Source of the DNA: Euzebyella saccharophila | Lineage (GTDB): Bacteria > Bacteroidota > Bacteroidia > Flavobacteriales > Flavobacteriaceae | Assembly: GCF_014855495.1 (NCBI RefSeq) | Contig: NZ_JACYFJ010000001.1 | Span: 1,364,001-1,428,000 of the forward strand | DNA length: 64,000 nucleotides | Reading direction: 5' to 3' | In this document: piece after piece, positions 7,307 through 15,342 of the stretch | Position numbering within the stretch: position 1 is the stretch's first letter | How the letters are laid out: the number at the start of each line of letters is the position of its first letter | Notes under the pieces: model-generated | Databases searched by the model: none | Seen by the model: the letters and a program-made list of their open reading frames with translations, nothing else | What the model was told of the DNA's origin: nothing | Made by a program: the position numbers and the translations under genes

Positions 7307-9646
7307 ATGAAACTCAAATTTACATTACCTCTCATTTTCTTATTGTTGATAGTTGTACTATACGGCTATGTAGATGGGTGGTTTTCTCCCAAGCCTAAAG
7401 AATACGCTTCCTTAAAAATACCCGAGGTTGTGGATTACAACTTTCATATCAAACCTATTCTTTCCGATAATTGCTATACCTGTCACGGTCCGGATGCGAA
7501 TAAAAGAAAAGCTGGATTGCGGTTGGATATAGAAGAGACCGCTTTCAAGGAGCTTTCCGAAAGTTCCGGTTATGCCTTGGTAAAAGGAAAACCTCATAAA
7601 AGTAAGGTCTATGAGGTAATTGTTAGCGATGACCCCAAAATTATAATGCCCCCCGCCGATTCAAAACTATCATTAAGTACGTACGAAAAAGATTTAATTA
7701 AGAAGTGGATTGAGCAAGGGGCCGAATTTGAAAAACATTGGGCCTATATCGTTCCCGAAAAAGAAGAGCTTCCCCAAAGTGAAATATCGGATTGGGGAAA
7801 TAATGAAATCGATGCCTTTGTTCTTGAAAAATTAGAGGAAAAAGAACTTCAGCCTTCGGAAAAAGCTTCGGACGAAATTCTAATCAGGCGAATTAGTCTG
7901 GATGTCACAGGTTTACCGCCTTCTCCGGAAATGGTAGACAAGCTATTGATAGATACTTCCGAAGAAAGAATTGAAAAGGTCATTGATGCATTTTTGGACT
8001 CACCTGCATATGGCGAACGTATGACACAATCTTGGTTGGATGTTGCCAGGTATGCAGATTCCCATGGATATCAAGATGATAGCTACCGCACCATGTGGCC
8101 CTGGAGAGATTGGGTTATTCATGCTTTCAACAGTAATCTTCCTTATGAGGATTTCCTAACATGGCAAATAGCAGGAGATTTACTCCCAAATGCCACTAAA
8201 GAGCAAGTATTGGCAACCGCCTTCAATAGAAATCATCCCATTACCCAAGAAGGCGGGGTTATTCAAGAAGAATACCGAGTAAACTATGTCTTGGACCGTA
8301 CCAATACATTGGGTAAGGGCATTTTGGGACTTACCTTGGAGTGTGCCCGTTGTCATGACCATAAGTATGATGCCATTTCGCAAAAGGACTATTTTCAGTT
8401 TTATGCTTTTTTCAATCAGGTAGAAGAAAAAGGTCTGCAAATGGATGCCGTACAGGCTAAAAACCAAGAGTTTTTTGCCGATCCTCCATTTATTGAAGTA
8501 AGTGCCAAGGACACGTTGGATGTTTTGTCATTTATAAATATGCACAAGACGGAAAAATTGAACGTGATGGTGATGAACGATTCCGCTCCTAAAACTACTT
8601 ATGTCTTAAATAGGGGAGAATACGATCAACCTACGGATTCTGTTTATCCCGGTACGCCATCCAATATTTTTCCTTTTTCTGGAGATTTACCTAAAAACCG
8701 CTTGGGATTGGCCCAGTGGTTAACGGATACCAAGAATCCTTTAACGGCAAGAGTTTTTGTCAACCGAATTTGGGGAATGCTTTTCGGAAAAGGTCTCGTA
8801 GAAACAGCAGAGGATTTTGGGGTGCAAGGGAGCTTGCCTACGCACCCGGAATTGCTGGATTGGTTGGCGGTTGACTTTATGGAAAATGGCTGGGACGTAA
8901 AATATTTGCTGAAGAAAATAATGCTTTCCGCTACCTATCAGCAGAAATCTGAGCTTACCCCAGAATTGAAAAAAGCCGACCCCGAGAATATTTGGTTGGC
9001 TAGGGCGGAGCGGTTTCGTATGAGCGGTGAGATGATCAGGGATTATGTTTTGGCAACTAGTGGTCTCTTGAATAGGGAAATAGGTGGCCCAAGTGTGCGT
9101 CCTTACCAACCGGAAGGCTTATGGGAAGAGACCAATGCCGGTGGTAACCGAGGGGTTTTGACCAAATACATACCTGATGAAGGCGATGATTTGTATAGGC
9201 GCTCATTGTACACGTTCTGGAAACGAACTTTGCCACCACCTTCCATGACCATTTTTGATGCACCCAACCGTGATTTTTCCGAGGTAAGGAGACAAAAGAC
9301 TAATACACCCTTGCAGGCCTTGGTGCTGCAAAATGACGTTCAGATTTTAGAGGCGGCCCGCGTCATGGCAGAGAAAATGGTCTCTGAGAACCCTGATGAT
9401 AAGGACTATGTTTCTAAGGTGTTTAAAAGAATATTGGTGCGTAGTCCTAAAAAAGAAGAGTTGCTCACATTGACCGCATATTACCACGATGCTTTAAAGA
9501 CCTATTCAGAGAATATAGGGGAAGCCGAAAAATTGGTGGCCGTAGGAGATTTTGAAAAACTGGATGTAAACCCATCCAAAACGGCAGCACTCATGTTAAC
9601 GGCCCAGGTTATTTACAATTTAGACGAAACCATTACCAAAGAATAA
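7307..9646 (+). CDS. PSCyt1 / DUF1549 / DUF1553 (PSD1) cytochrome-like protein
   Basis: 779 residues. A hydrophobic N-terminal anchor or signal (residues 7-21) leads into a planctomycete cytochrome C domain with haem motif CYTCH (Cys56, Cys59, His60). A DUF1549 domain follows (about 150-370), containing a second haem-type motif, CARCH (Cys346, Cys349, His350), and then DUF1553/PSD1 to the C-terminus. This architecture is massively expanded in Planctomycetota and Verrucomicrobiota and is usually longer (about 1000 residues) because of an extra carbohydrate-binding-like insert, which seems absent here. Biochemical function is unproven; the haem motifs suggest periplasmic redox. First gene of a tight operon: DUF1501 begins 3 bp after its stop. 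Confidence 0.92.
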   Translation: MKLKFTLPLIFLLLIVVLYGYVDGWFSPKPKEYASLKIPEVVDYNFHIKPILSDNCYTCHGPDANKRKAGLRLDIEETAFKELSESSGYALVKGKPHKSKVYEVIVSDDPKIIMPPADSKLSLSTYEKDLIKKWIEQGAEFEKHWAYIVPEKEELPQSEISDWGNNEIDAFVLEKLEEKELQPSEKASDEILIRRISLDVTGLPPSPEMVDKLLIDTSEERIEKVIDAFLDSPAYGERMTQSWLDVARYADSHGYQDDSYRTMWPWRDWVIHAFNSNLPYEDFLTWQIAGDLLPNATKEQVLATAFNRNHPITQEGGVIQEEYRVNYVLDRTNTLGKGILGLTLECARCHDHKYDAISQKDYFQFYAFFNQVEEKGLQMDAVQAKNQEFFADPPFIEVSAKDTLDVLSFINMHKTEKLNVMVMNDSAPKTTYVLNRGEYDQPTDSVYPGTPSNIFPFSGDLPKNRLGLAQWLTDTKNPLTARVFVNRIWGMLFGKGLVETAEDFGVQGSLPTHPELLDWLAVDFMENGWDVKYLLKKIMLSATYQQKSELTPELKKADPENIWLARAERFRMSGEMIRDYVLATSGLLNREIGGPSVRPYQPEGLWEETNAGGNRGVLTKYIPDEGDDLYRRSLYTFWKRTLPPPSMTIFDAPNRDFSEVRRQKTNTPLQALVLQNDVQILEAARVMAEKMVSENPDDKDYVSKVFKRILVRSPKKEELLTLTAYYHDALKTYSENIGEAEKLVAVGDFEKLDVNPSKTAALMLTAQVIYNLDETITKE

Positions 9647-9649
9647 GCC

Positions 9650-11110
9650 ATGAAAGAGAAAAACGAACAGAAAGAAAATCCCTTAAAGGTTAATAGAAGA
9701 CATTTTTTCTCGCAATTGAGTGTAGGTCTTGGGTCGTTGGCGTTAGGGTCCTTATTGATTCCCGATTTATTTAAGAACGAAGGAAAAATAAGCGCAGATA
9801 TGCCCTTGGGTATTCCGCATTTTGCACCAAAGGCCAAGCGCGTCATTTACCTTTTTCAGGCAGGTGCTCCTTCGCAATTGGAAACATTTGATTACAAACC
9901 TACCCTGCGCAAACGTATGGGAGAAGATTTGCCGGAGTCCATTAGAAACGGACAGCGATTAACGGGGATGACCGCCAATCAGGCTAAATTTCCATTGATG
10001 CCTCCCGCAGTAAATTTTAAACAGTACGGACAAAGTGGTACATGGATCAGTGATTTTTTTCCTCACATTGCTAAAATTGCCGATGAGATTACCGTGGTAA
10101 GAAGTATGCATACGGAAGCCATCAATCACGATCCCGCCATTACCTTTTTTCAAACGGGGAGTCAGATTTCAGGACGCCCGAGTATGGGGTCTTGGCTGAG
10201 TTATGGTTTGGGTAGTGAGAACAAAAATCTGCCTTCTTTTGTGGTGTTGACCTCTAGGGGAAAGGGAAATAGCCAAGGTTTGTATTCCAAATTATGGTCC
10301 AGTGGCTTTTTGGATTCCAAACACCAAGGAGTGTTGTTGCGTTCAGGTAAGGATCCGGTTTTGTATTTAAATGATCCTGACGGAATTTCCCGAAGCGAAA
10401 AGCGCGATTTGCTTAACGAGGTGTCAGAACTCAATAAACTCCACCATGTAGAAACGGGTGATGATGAGATAGAATCTAGAATCGCACAATATGAAATGGC
10501 CTATCGCATGCAAATGTCCGTTCCTGACGTGATGGATATTTCAAAAGAACCGGAGTCCATTGTAAAATTGTACGGAGAAGATTGTCAAGTGCCGGGCACC
10601 TACGCTGCAAACGCTTTGCAGGCAAGAAGGTTGGCAGAAAACGGGGTGCGATTTATACAATTGTACCATCAAGGTTGGGACCAACACGGCAATCTGCCCA
10701 ATGAAATGGCCGGTCAGGCCAAGGACGTGGATCAAGCTTCGGCAGCTTTGGTTATGGATTTAAAACAACGGGGTATGTTGGAGGACACTTTAGTTATCTG
10801 GGGCGGTGAATTTGGCCGTGGCAATTACTGCCAAGGTAAATTTGATCCCGCCAATTATGGTAGGGACCATCACCCAAGGGCTTTCAGTATTTGGATGGCC
10901 GGAGGCGGTATTAAACCCGGCCTTAATTATGGGCAGACCGATGAGTTTGGTTACAATGTAGTGGAAAATCCGGTTCATATCAATGATTTTCATGCCACCC
11001 TTATGCATGCCCTTGGTTTGGATCATGAACAACTTACCTATAAATACCAGGGCAGAAGGTTTAGGTTGACCGACGTTGCCGGAAATGTAGTTAAAGACCT
11101 TTTATCGTAA
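9650..11110 (+). CDS. DUF1501 protein with Tat signal
   Basis: 486 residues. The N-terminus carries a twin-arginine export signal (Arg16-Arg17 in NRRHFFSQ followed by a hydrophobic stretch), so it is probably exported folded. The body is DUF1501, a fold related to alkaline phosphatases/sulfatases, with the recognisable GEFGRG segment and a late HHPRAFSIWMAGGG motif. Members almost always sit next to PSCyt1/DUF1549/DUF1553 proteins, as here, and are presumed partners; activity has not been shown. Its stop TAA overlaps the ATG of the next gene (TAATG), indicating translational coupling. Confidence 0.92.
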   Translation: MKEKNEQKENPLKVNRRHFFSQLSVGLGSLALGSLLIPDLFKNEGKISADMPLGIPHFAPKAKRVIYLFQAGAPSQLETFDYKPTLRKRMGEDLPESIRNGQRLTGMTANQAKFPLMPPAVNFKQYGQSGTWISDFFPHIAKIADEITVVRSMHTEAINHDPAITFFQTGSQISGRPSMGSWLSYGLGSENKNLPSFVVLTSRGKGNSQGLYSKLWSSGFLDSKHQGVLLRSGKDPVLYLNDPDGISRSEKRDLLNEVSELNKLHHVETGDDEIESRIAQYEMAYRMQMSVPDVMDISKEPESIVKLYGEDCQVPGTYAANALQARRLAENGVRFIQLYHQGWDQHGNLPNEMAGQAKDVDQASAALVMDLKQRGMLEDTLVIWGGEFGRGNYCQGKFDPANYGRDHHPRAFSIWMAGGGIKPGLNYGQTDEFGYNVVENPVHINDFHATLMHALGLDHEQLTYKYQGRRFRLTDVAGNVVKDLLS

Positions 11111-12549
11111 TGACAGACTCAAATTCTAAAAGTTCATGGGTAGATTATGTCATTTTCGGTCTATCCATTTTTCTGGTTTTTTGCCTCATTTTTGAATCCC
11201 GTATAGAACTTCCAAGCCTAGTAGGTTGGTTGGGACGTTGGCATCCGTTGATACTACACTTTCCCATAGTTTTTATTATCATTACCGTTTTCCTTGGTTT
11301 TACGAAAATGACTTTTCCGAAACTCCTGCTGGAAATCATGGTGATTTCTGTTTTGGTTACGGCCATTTCAGGTTTTTTTTTGGGGAAGGAAGCCGGTGAA
11401 AAGGGTGACTTACTTTTTTGGCACCAATGGCTAGGAGCAGGATTGGCTTTTCTATTGGTGATTTTTTATCAGGTAGAAAGGAGATTATTTGGTAAGGCGA
11501 TTGTTAAAAAAGCGTTCTTGGTGGTCATGCTGGTGTTGGTAAGTTTAACGGGCCATTACGGTGGTATGGTCACCCACGGCGAAGATTATTTAGCGCTTCC
11601 TACCAGCAAGAATTCAAAGAAATTACCAGAAAACCCTTTGATTTATGCCCATGTGGTGGCTCCTATATTGGAAGATAAATGTGTTTCCTGCCATAATCCG
11701 AACAAGCAAAAAGGGGCATTGTTAATGCATAACCTTGAAGGTTTATTTAAAGGAGGGGAGCATGGTAATACGCTTGTTAGTGGTAATCCTGATGAAAGTG
11801 AGTTGATAAAAAGGCTGCACCTACCGCTGGAAGAAGAGGAACACATGCCGCCGGAGGGGAAGACCCAATTGGATTCCGATGAGATTGCCATTTTAGAAAG
11901 GTGGATCGCTTTGGGAGCTTCCGATACCTTGAAGTATGCTTCACTTTCACCTACGGAACCTTTACAGTCTTTGGTGAAAAATTTAATGGAGCCAAGTGCC
12001 GGAGATAGATGGAAAGAATTGCCTATAGTTGCCGATAGTACGCTGCAAAACTTGGCCAGTGATTATTTGACAATTACGCGAATGGCGGGTAATTCCAATG
12101 CTTTGAGTATAGATGTCTATTTACCACCTGAATATGACTCCAAACCCATTCTTGACTTGGAAAGAATTGCCGTAAATATTGTGGAATTTGACTTAAGTGG
12201 AATTCCTATTGGCGCTGAAGAAGTGAATTTATTGACTAAATGTGCAAATTTAGAGTGGCTGGAATTGGATAAAACCCCAATTACAAATCAAGATTTAGGT
12301 CAATTAAAATCACTTACCAACCTGACTCTTTTAAAATTATACGAGACTTCCGTAACGGATGAAAGCATTTCTACTTTACTGGCCTTTCAAAACCTAAAAA
12401 GGCTTTACATTTGGGGAACCAAAATTTCAAGCGAAGGCTTGGAAGAATTGACAAACCAAAAACCAAGTGTAAAAATCGACAATGGTATGGATAATGAGAT
12501 AAAAGATTTCTTTGTTTCAAAAGATACCTTGTCTGCCAAAGAAAAGTAA
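11110..12549 (+). CDS. Membrane c-type cytochrome / leucine-rich-repeat protein (DUF2231-like N-terminus)
   Basis: 479 residues. The N-terminal 150 residues form four or so transmembrane helices (HPLILHFPIVFIII is typical of DUF2231-like membrane domains). A planctomycete cytochrome C domain follows with haem motif CVSCH (Cys191, Cys194, His195) and a downstream HMPPEGK segment whose Met could be the second haem ligand. The last 150 residues are leucine-rich repeats (LKSLTNLTLLKLYETSVTDE). It is plausibly the membrane electron acceptor for the periplasmic proteins of this operon; that is inference. The start overlaps the previous stop by one base, and the SDR gene starts 1 bp after this stop. 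Confidence 0.88.
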   Translation: MTDSNSKSSWVDYVIFGLSIFLVFCLIFESRIELPSLVGWLGRWHPLILHFPIVFIIITVFLGFTKMTFPKLLLEIMVISVLVTAISGFFLGKEAGEKGDLLFWHQWLGAGLAFLLVIFYQVERRLFGKAIVKKAFLVVMLVLVSLTGHYGGMVTHGEDYLALPTSKNSKKLPENPLIYAHVVAPILEDKCVSCHNPNKQKGALLMHNLEGLFKGGEHGNTLVSGNPDESELIKRLHLPLEEEEHMPPEGKTQLDSDEIAILERWIALGASDTLKYASLSPTEPLQSLVKNLMEPSAGDRWKELPIVADSTLQNLASDYLTITRMAGNSNALSIDVYLPPEYDSKPILDLERIAVNIVEFDLSGIPIGAEEVNLLTKCANLEWLELDKTPITNQDLGQLKSLTNLTLLKLYETSVTDESISTLLAFQNLKRLYIWGTKISSEGLEELTNQKPSVKIDNGMDNEIKDFFVSKDTLSAKEK

Positions 12550-12550
12550 A

Positions 12551-13327
12551 ATGAAGTTTGATTTATCGGGAAAGAAAGCCATTGTCACAGGTGGTGGTAG
12601 TGGGATAGGGAGAGCCATTTCGGCAAACTTGGCCCTTCAAGGGGCTGAGGTTCATATTTTTGAACTCAAAGCAAGCAACGCCAAGGAAGTGTTGGGCGAA
12701 ATTGAGGCAAAAGGAGGAAAAGGCTTTGTGCATGAATGTAATGTTTCGGTTCAAAAAGAAGTAAAGCAAGCGGTAGAAAAGGTGGCCTCCGGGCATGGGA
12801 TTGATATTTTAGTGAACAATGCTGGCATTGCCCATATAGGCAATGTGGAGCTCACAAAAGAAGAAGATTTCGATAGAATTTATCAGGTAAACGTCAAAGG
12901 GGTTTACAATTGTATTCATTCCGTTATTCCCTTTATGAAAGAAAAGGGAGGTTCTATCATCAATATGGCTTCTATTGCCGCTACGGTGGGTATAAAAGAT
13001 AGGTTTGCCTATTCCATGTCAAAAGGAGCGGCCTTGACCATGATGTACTCCGTAGCCAAGGATTATCTGGAATATAACATCCGTTGCAATAGCATATCTC
13101 CTGCTAGGGTACACACCCCTTTTGTAGATGGTTATTTAAAAAACAATTTCCCTGATGCCATTGAGGAAAAGTTTCAACAACTTTCTAGGACACAGCCTAT
13201 AGGTAGAATGGGTAAACCTCAAGAAATAGCAGATTTGGCCCTTTATCTATGTTCAAATGAAGCATCTTTTGTAACGGGAACAGATTTTCCAATTGACGGT
13301 GGTTTTATACGTTTAAACGGCGATTAG
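12551..13327 (+). CDS. SDR-family NAD(P)-dependent dehydrogenase
   Basis: 258 residues from the ATG at 12551. A frame extending upstream to 12512 overlaps the preceding gene and adds a non-family sequence, so I reject that start. Classical short-chain dehydrogenase: TGGGSGIG cofactor motif at residues 13-20, NNAG, and catalytic Tyr154/Lys158 in YSMSK. The C-terminal DFPIDGG is typical. Family neighbours act on sugar acids and sugars (for example L-fucose or 2-keto-3-deoxy-fuconate dehydrogenases), but the substrate is not determined by sequence. Being the last gene of operon A, directly coupled to the cytochrome genes, it probably acts in the cytoplasm on the product of the locus. It converges on the sigma factor gene with 3 bp between stops. 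Confidence 0.92.
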   Translation: MKFDLSGKKAIVTGGGSGIGRAISANLALQGAEVHIFELKASNAKEVLGEIEAKGGKGFVHECNVSVQKEVKQAVEKVASGHGIDILVNNAGIAHIGNVELTKEEDFDRIYQVNVKGVYNCIHSVIPFMKEKGGSIINMASIAATVGIKDRFAYSMSKGAALTMMYSVAKDYLEYNIRCNSISPARVHTPFVDGYLKNNFPDAIEEKFQQLSRTQPIGRMGKPQEIADLALYLCSNEASFVTGTDFPIDGGFIRLNGD

Positions 13328-13330
13328 TTT

Positions 13331-13921
13331 CTATGCCGTAAATTCTTTTTTACCAAATAAAAAGAAAAAGACAGTCTCGTACTGTTCACCAAGACTATCT
13401 CGAAGTCTGTTATAGGCCTTTCTCATTTGAACTTCAACCGTTCTTATGGATATGGATAGGTGTTCTGAGATTTCCTTATTGGTAAGTCCCTCCTGTTTGC
13501 TTAGGGTAAATATTTCCCTGCACCTAGGAGGGAGTTTTTCTATTTCTTTGGAAAGAAGCCCCAGAAAACGTTCTAATTTGTATTCATTGGTTTCTTCAAG
13601 AACCTCGAACATGTGCTTGTAATATTTATCCTCAAGAGGAAGTAGTTTTTTACCCTGCCTGTATTCATCAACAAATTCGTGATAGGCCATTTTATATAAA
13701 AAACTCTGTATGGAATGTTCGGGTTTTAGTTTTTTTCTAAAACGCCAAGTTTTAATGAAAGTGTTTTGAACAATATCCTGAGCAAGGCTTCGATCATGGA
13801 TTAAAGTGAGGGTATAGCTGAAGAGTTTTTTATGGTATTTCTCCAGTAAAAATATATATGCATCTTCCTTTCCTTTGCTCAATCCATTGATTAAAACCTC
13901 ATTGTTATCGTATTTCTGCAT
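13331..13921 (-). CDS. ECF-type RNA polymerase sigma factor
   Basis: 196 residues. Region 2 is seen near residues 22-90 (DIVQNTFIKTWRF) and region 4 near 125-180, with LPPRCREIFTLSKQEGLTNKEISEHL and the helix-turn-helix SIRTVEVQMRKAY. This is the Bacteroidota FecI-like ECF group usually paired with a FecR anti-sigma factor and a SusC carrying an STN domain. Exactly that partner set lies divergently across a 117 bp gap. It probably activates the susC/susD transcript when the SusC STN domain signals ligand binding; regulation of operons A and B by it is inference. Confidence 0.93.
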   Translation of the reverse strand: MQKYDNNEVLINGLSKGKEDAYIFLLEKYHKKLFSYTLTLIHDRSLAQDIVQNTFIKTWRFRKKLKPEHSIQSFLYKMAYHEFVDEYRQGKKLLPLEDKYYKHMFEVLEETNEYKLERFLGLLSKEIEKLPPRCREIFTLSKQEGLTNKEISEHLSISIRTVEVQMRKAYNRLRDSLGEQYETVFFFLFGKKEFTA

Positions 13922-14038
13922 ATTGATGATATACTAATTATCAAACTAAAAATTGGTTGAATATAAAAAAATATCAATAAAAAGTAAGTGTATTGTAAAT
14001 ATTGAACGTAATAATTAAAAAAGCAATTAAAAACTTGT

Positions 14039-15199
14039 ATGAATTTAGGTTCCCTCGAAAGGCTTATAATTAAATTTTTGGGCAATTCTGCCAACGGCGA
14101 GGATTTAGACGAGCTGGATACATATTTTAGCAAGGAAGAATACAAGGTTTTTATAAAGAACTATTTAAAAACGCACTTTGTTGCCTTATATAAAATGAAC
14201 CAACCAAATCTGGAGGAAACAAAAAAGGAGCTTCTAAAGGAAATCCGGAAAGACAAAAGACTCACGCTACGAAGAAATGTATACACGGGGCTTAAATATG
14301 CGGCCATTTTGGTTTGCTTTTTGGCAGTAGGATTGTATATGTACAATGGTAGTGACCAAGTTGAGGAGACCAATTTATTGCCTAAGGATAATGCCATTAC
14401 TTTGGAGCACTCTAATGGAATGGTTGAACAAATTTCAGAGTCCGGTACCATATCGATTAAAGGAAAAGACGGTACTGTGATTGCCAATCAAGCTGGTAAT
14501 AAGATCAGCTTTCAGACTTCCAAGCCCGCAAAGGAAATTGTTTACAATACCATTACCGTGCCTTATGGTAAAAATATAACCGTGGCCCTTTCGGACAGTA
14601 CAGAAGTTACCATGAACGCCGGTAGCCGTATGACCTTTCCTTCCCAGTTTAAAAAAGGTTTAAAAAGAAAGGTGAAATTATCGGGTGAAGCTTTTTTTAA
14701 GGTAAGCCATGATAAAACACATCCTTTTGTGGTAGCTTTAGATAGCTTGGATGTTCAGGTGTTGGGTACCACTTTTAACGTGGCCAATTACAATGAAGAT
14801 GCAACTACGGAAGTAGTTCTTGTTTCCGGTTCGGTTCAGTTGGTGCCCAATAAAACAAAAGAAAAAAGTCCCGTTCTTTTAAAACCGGGGTTTAAGGGTA
14901 CTTTTTATAAGAATTCGTCCAAAATTGAAACGGTAGAAGTACCTACTGATTTGTACACCTCTTGGGTCAATGGGTATGTAGTGTTCAGGAATGCGCCTTT
15001 CAACAATATTTTACGAAAATTGGAAAGACATTACAATGTGGTTATTTCCAATCCCCAAAACCATTTGGAAGGGGAGCGCTTCAATGCTACCATAGATGTG
15101 CAAAATGAATCCATTGGTCAGGTTTTGGAATACTTCAGTAAGATTCACAATATTCAATTTCAAATATCGGAAGATAAAATAACCATCATTAAAAAGTAA
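14039..15199 (+). CDS. FecR-family anti-sigma factor
   Basis: 386 residues. A cytoplasmic N-terminal segment of about 83 residues binds the sigma factor. One transmembrane helix lies near 86-102 (YAAILVCFLAVGLYMY), followed by a periplasmic FecR domain (GEAFFKVSHDKTHPFVV) and a C-terminal DUF4974 domain (LERHYNVVISN) that resembles STN folds. It is encoded divergently from the ECF sigma factor and 143 bp before susC, the standard trans-envelope regulatory arrangement in Bacteroidota. It should hold the sigma factor inactive until the SusC STN domain contacts it. Confidence 0.94.
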   Translation: MNLGSLERLIIKFLGNSANGEDLDELDTYFSKEEYKVFIKNYLKTHFVALYKMNQPNLEETKKELLKEIRKDKRLTLRRNVYTGLKYAAILVCFLAVGLYMYNGSDQVEETNLLPKDNAITLEHSNGMVEQISESGTISIKGKDGTVIANQAGNKISFQTSKPAKEIVYNTITVPYGKNITVALSDSTEVTMNAGSRMTFPSQFKKGLKRKVKLSGEAFFKVSHDKTHPFVVALDSLDVQVLGTTFNVANYNEDATTEVVLVSGSVQLVPNKTKEKSPVLLKPGFKGTFYKNSSKIETVEVPTDLYTSWVNGYVVFRNAPFNNILRKLERHYNVVISNPQNHLEGERFNATIDVQNESIGQVLEYFSKIHNIQFQISEDKITIIKK

Positions 15200-15269
15200 G
15201 GCCTATGAAATGACTTAGAAAAAGCCCACGTAACCCGGCACAAAGGGTTTAATGATCGAAAAAAAGAAA

Positions 15270-15300
15270 AATCGGAGAATGTTCGCACCATCCTCCGATT
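15270..15300 (-). terminator. Hairpin in the susC leader with a U-tract on the minus strand
   Basis: Arms AATCGGAGAATG (15270-15281) and CATCCTCCGATT (15289-15300) pair over 12 positions with one A/C mismatch and a 7-nt loop. Read on the minus strand, the stem is followed by TTTCTTTTTTTCG, a good intrinsic-terminator tail; on the plus strand there is no U-tract. No minus-strand gene precedes it, so it could end an antisense RNA covering the susC start, or simply be a leader structure. Confidence 0.4.
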
Positions 15301-15342
15301 GTAAGCGATTATCAATAATAACCACTCTAGATATTCAAAATT

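Noticed and set aside
12512-12550. Upstream start for the SDR enzyme
   Set aside because: It overlaps the preceding cytochrome gene; the family N-terminus begins at 12551.
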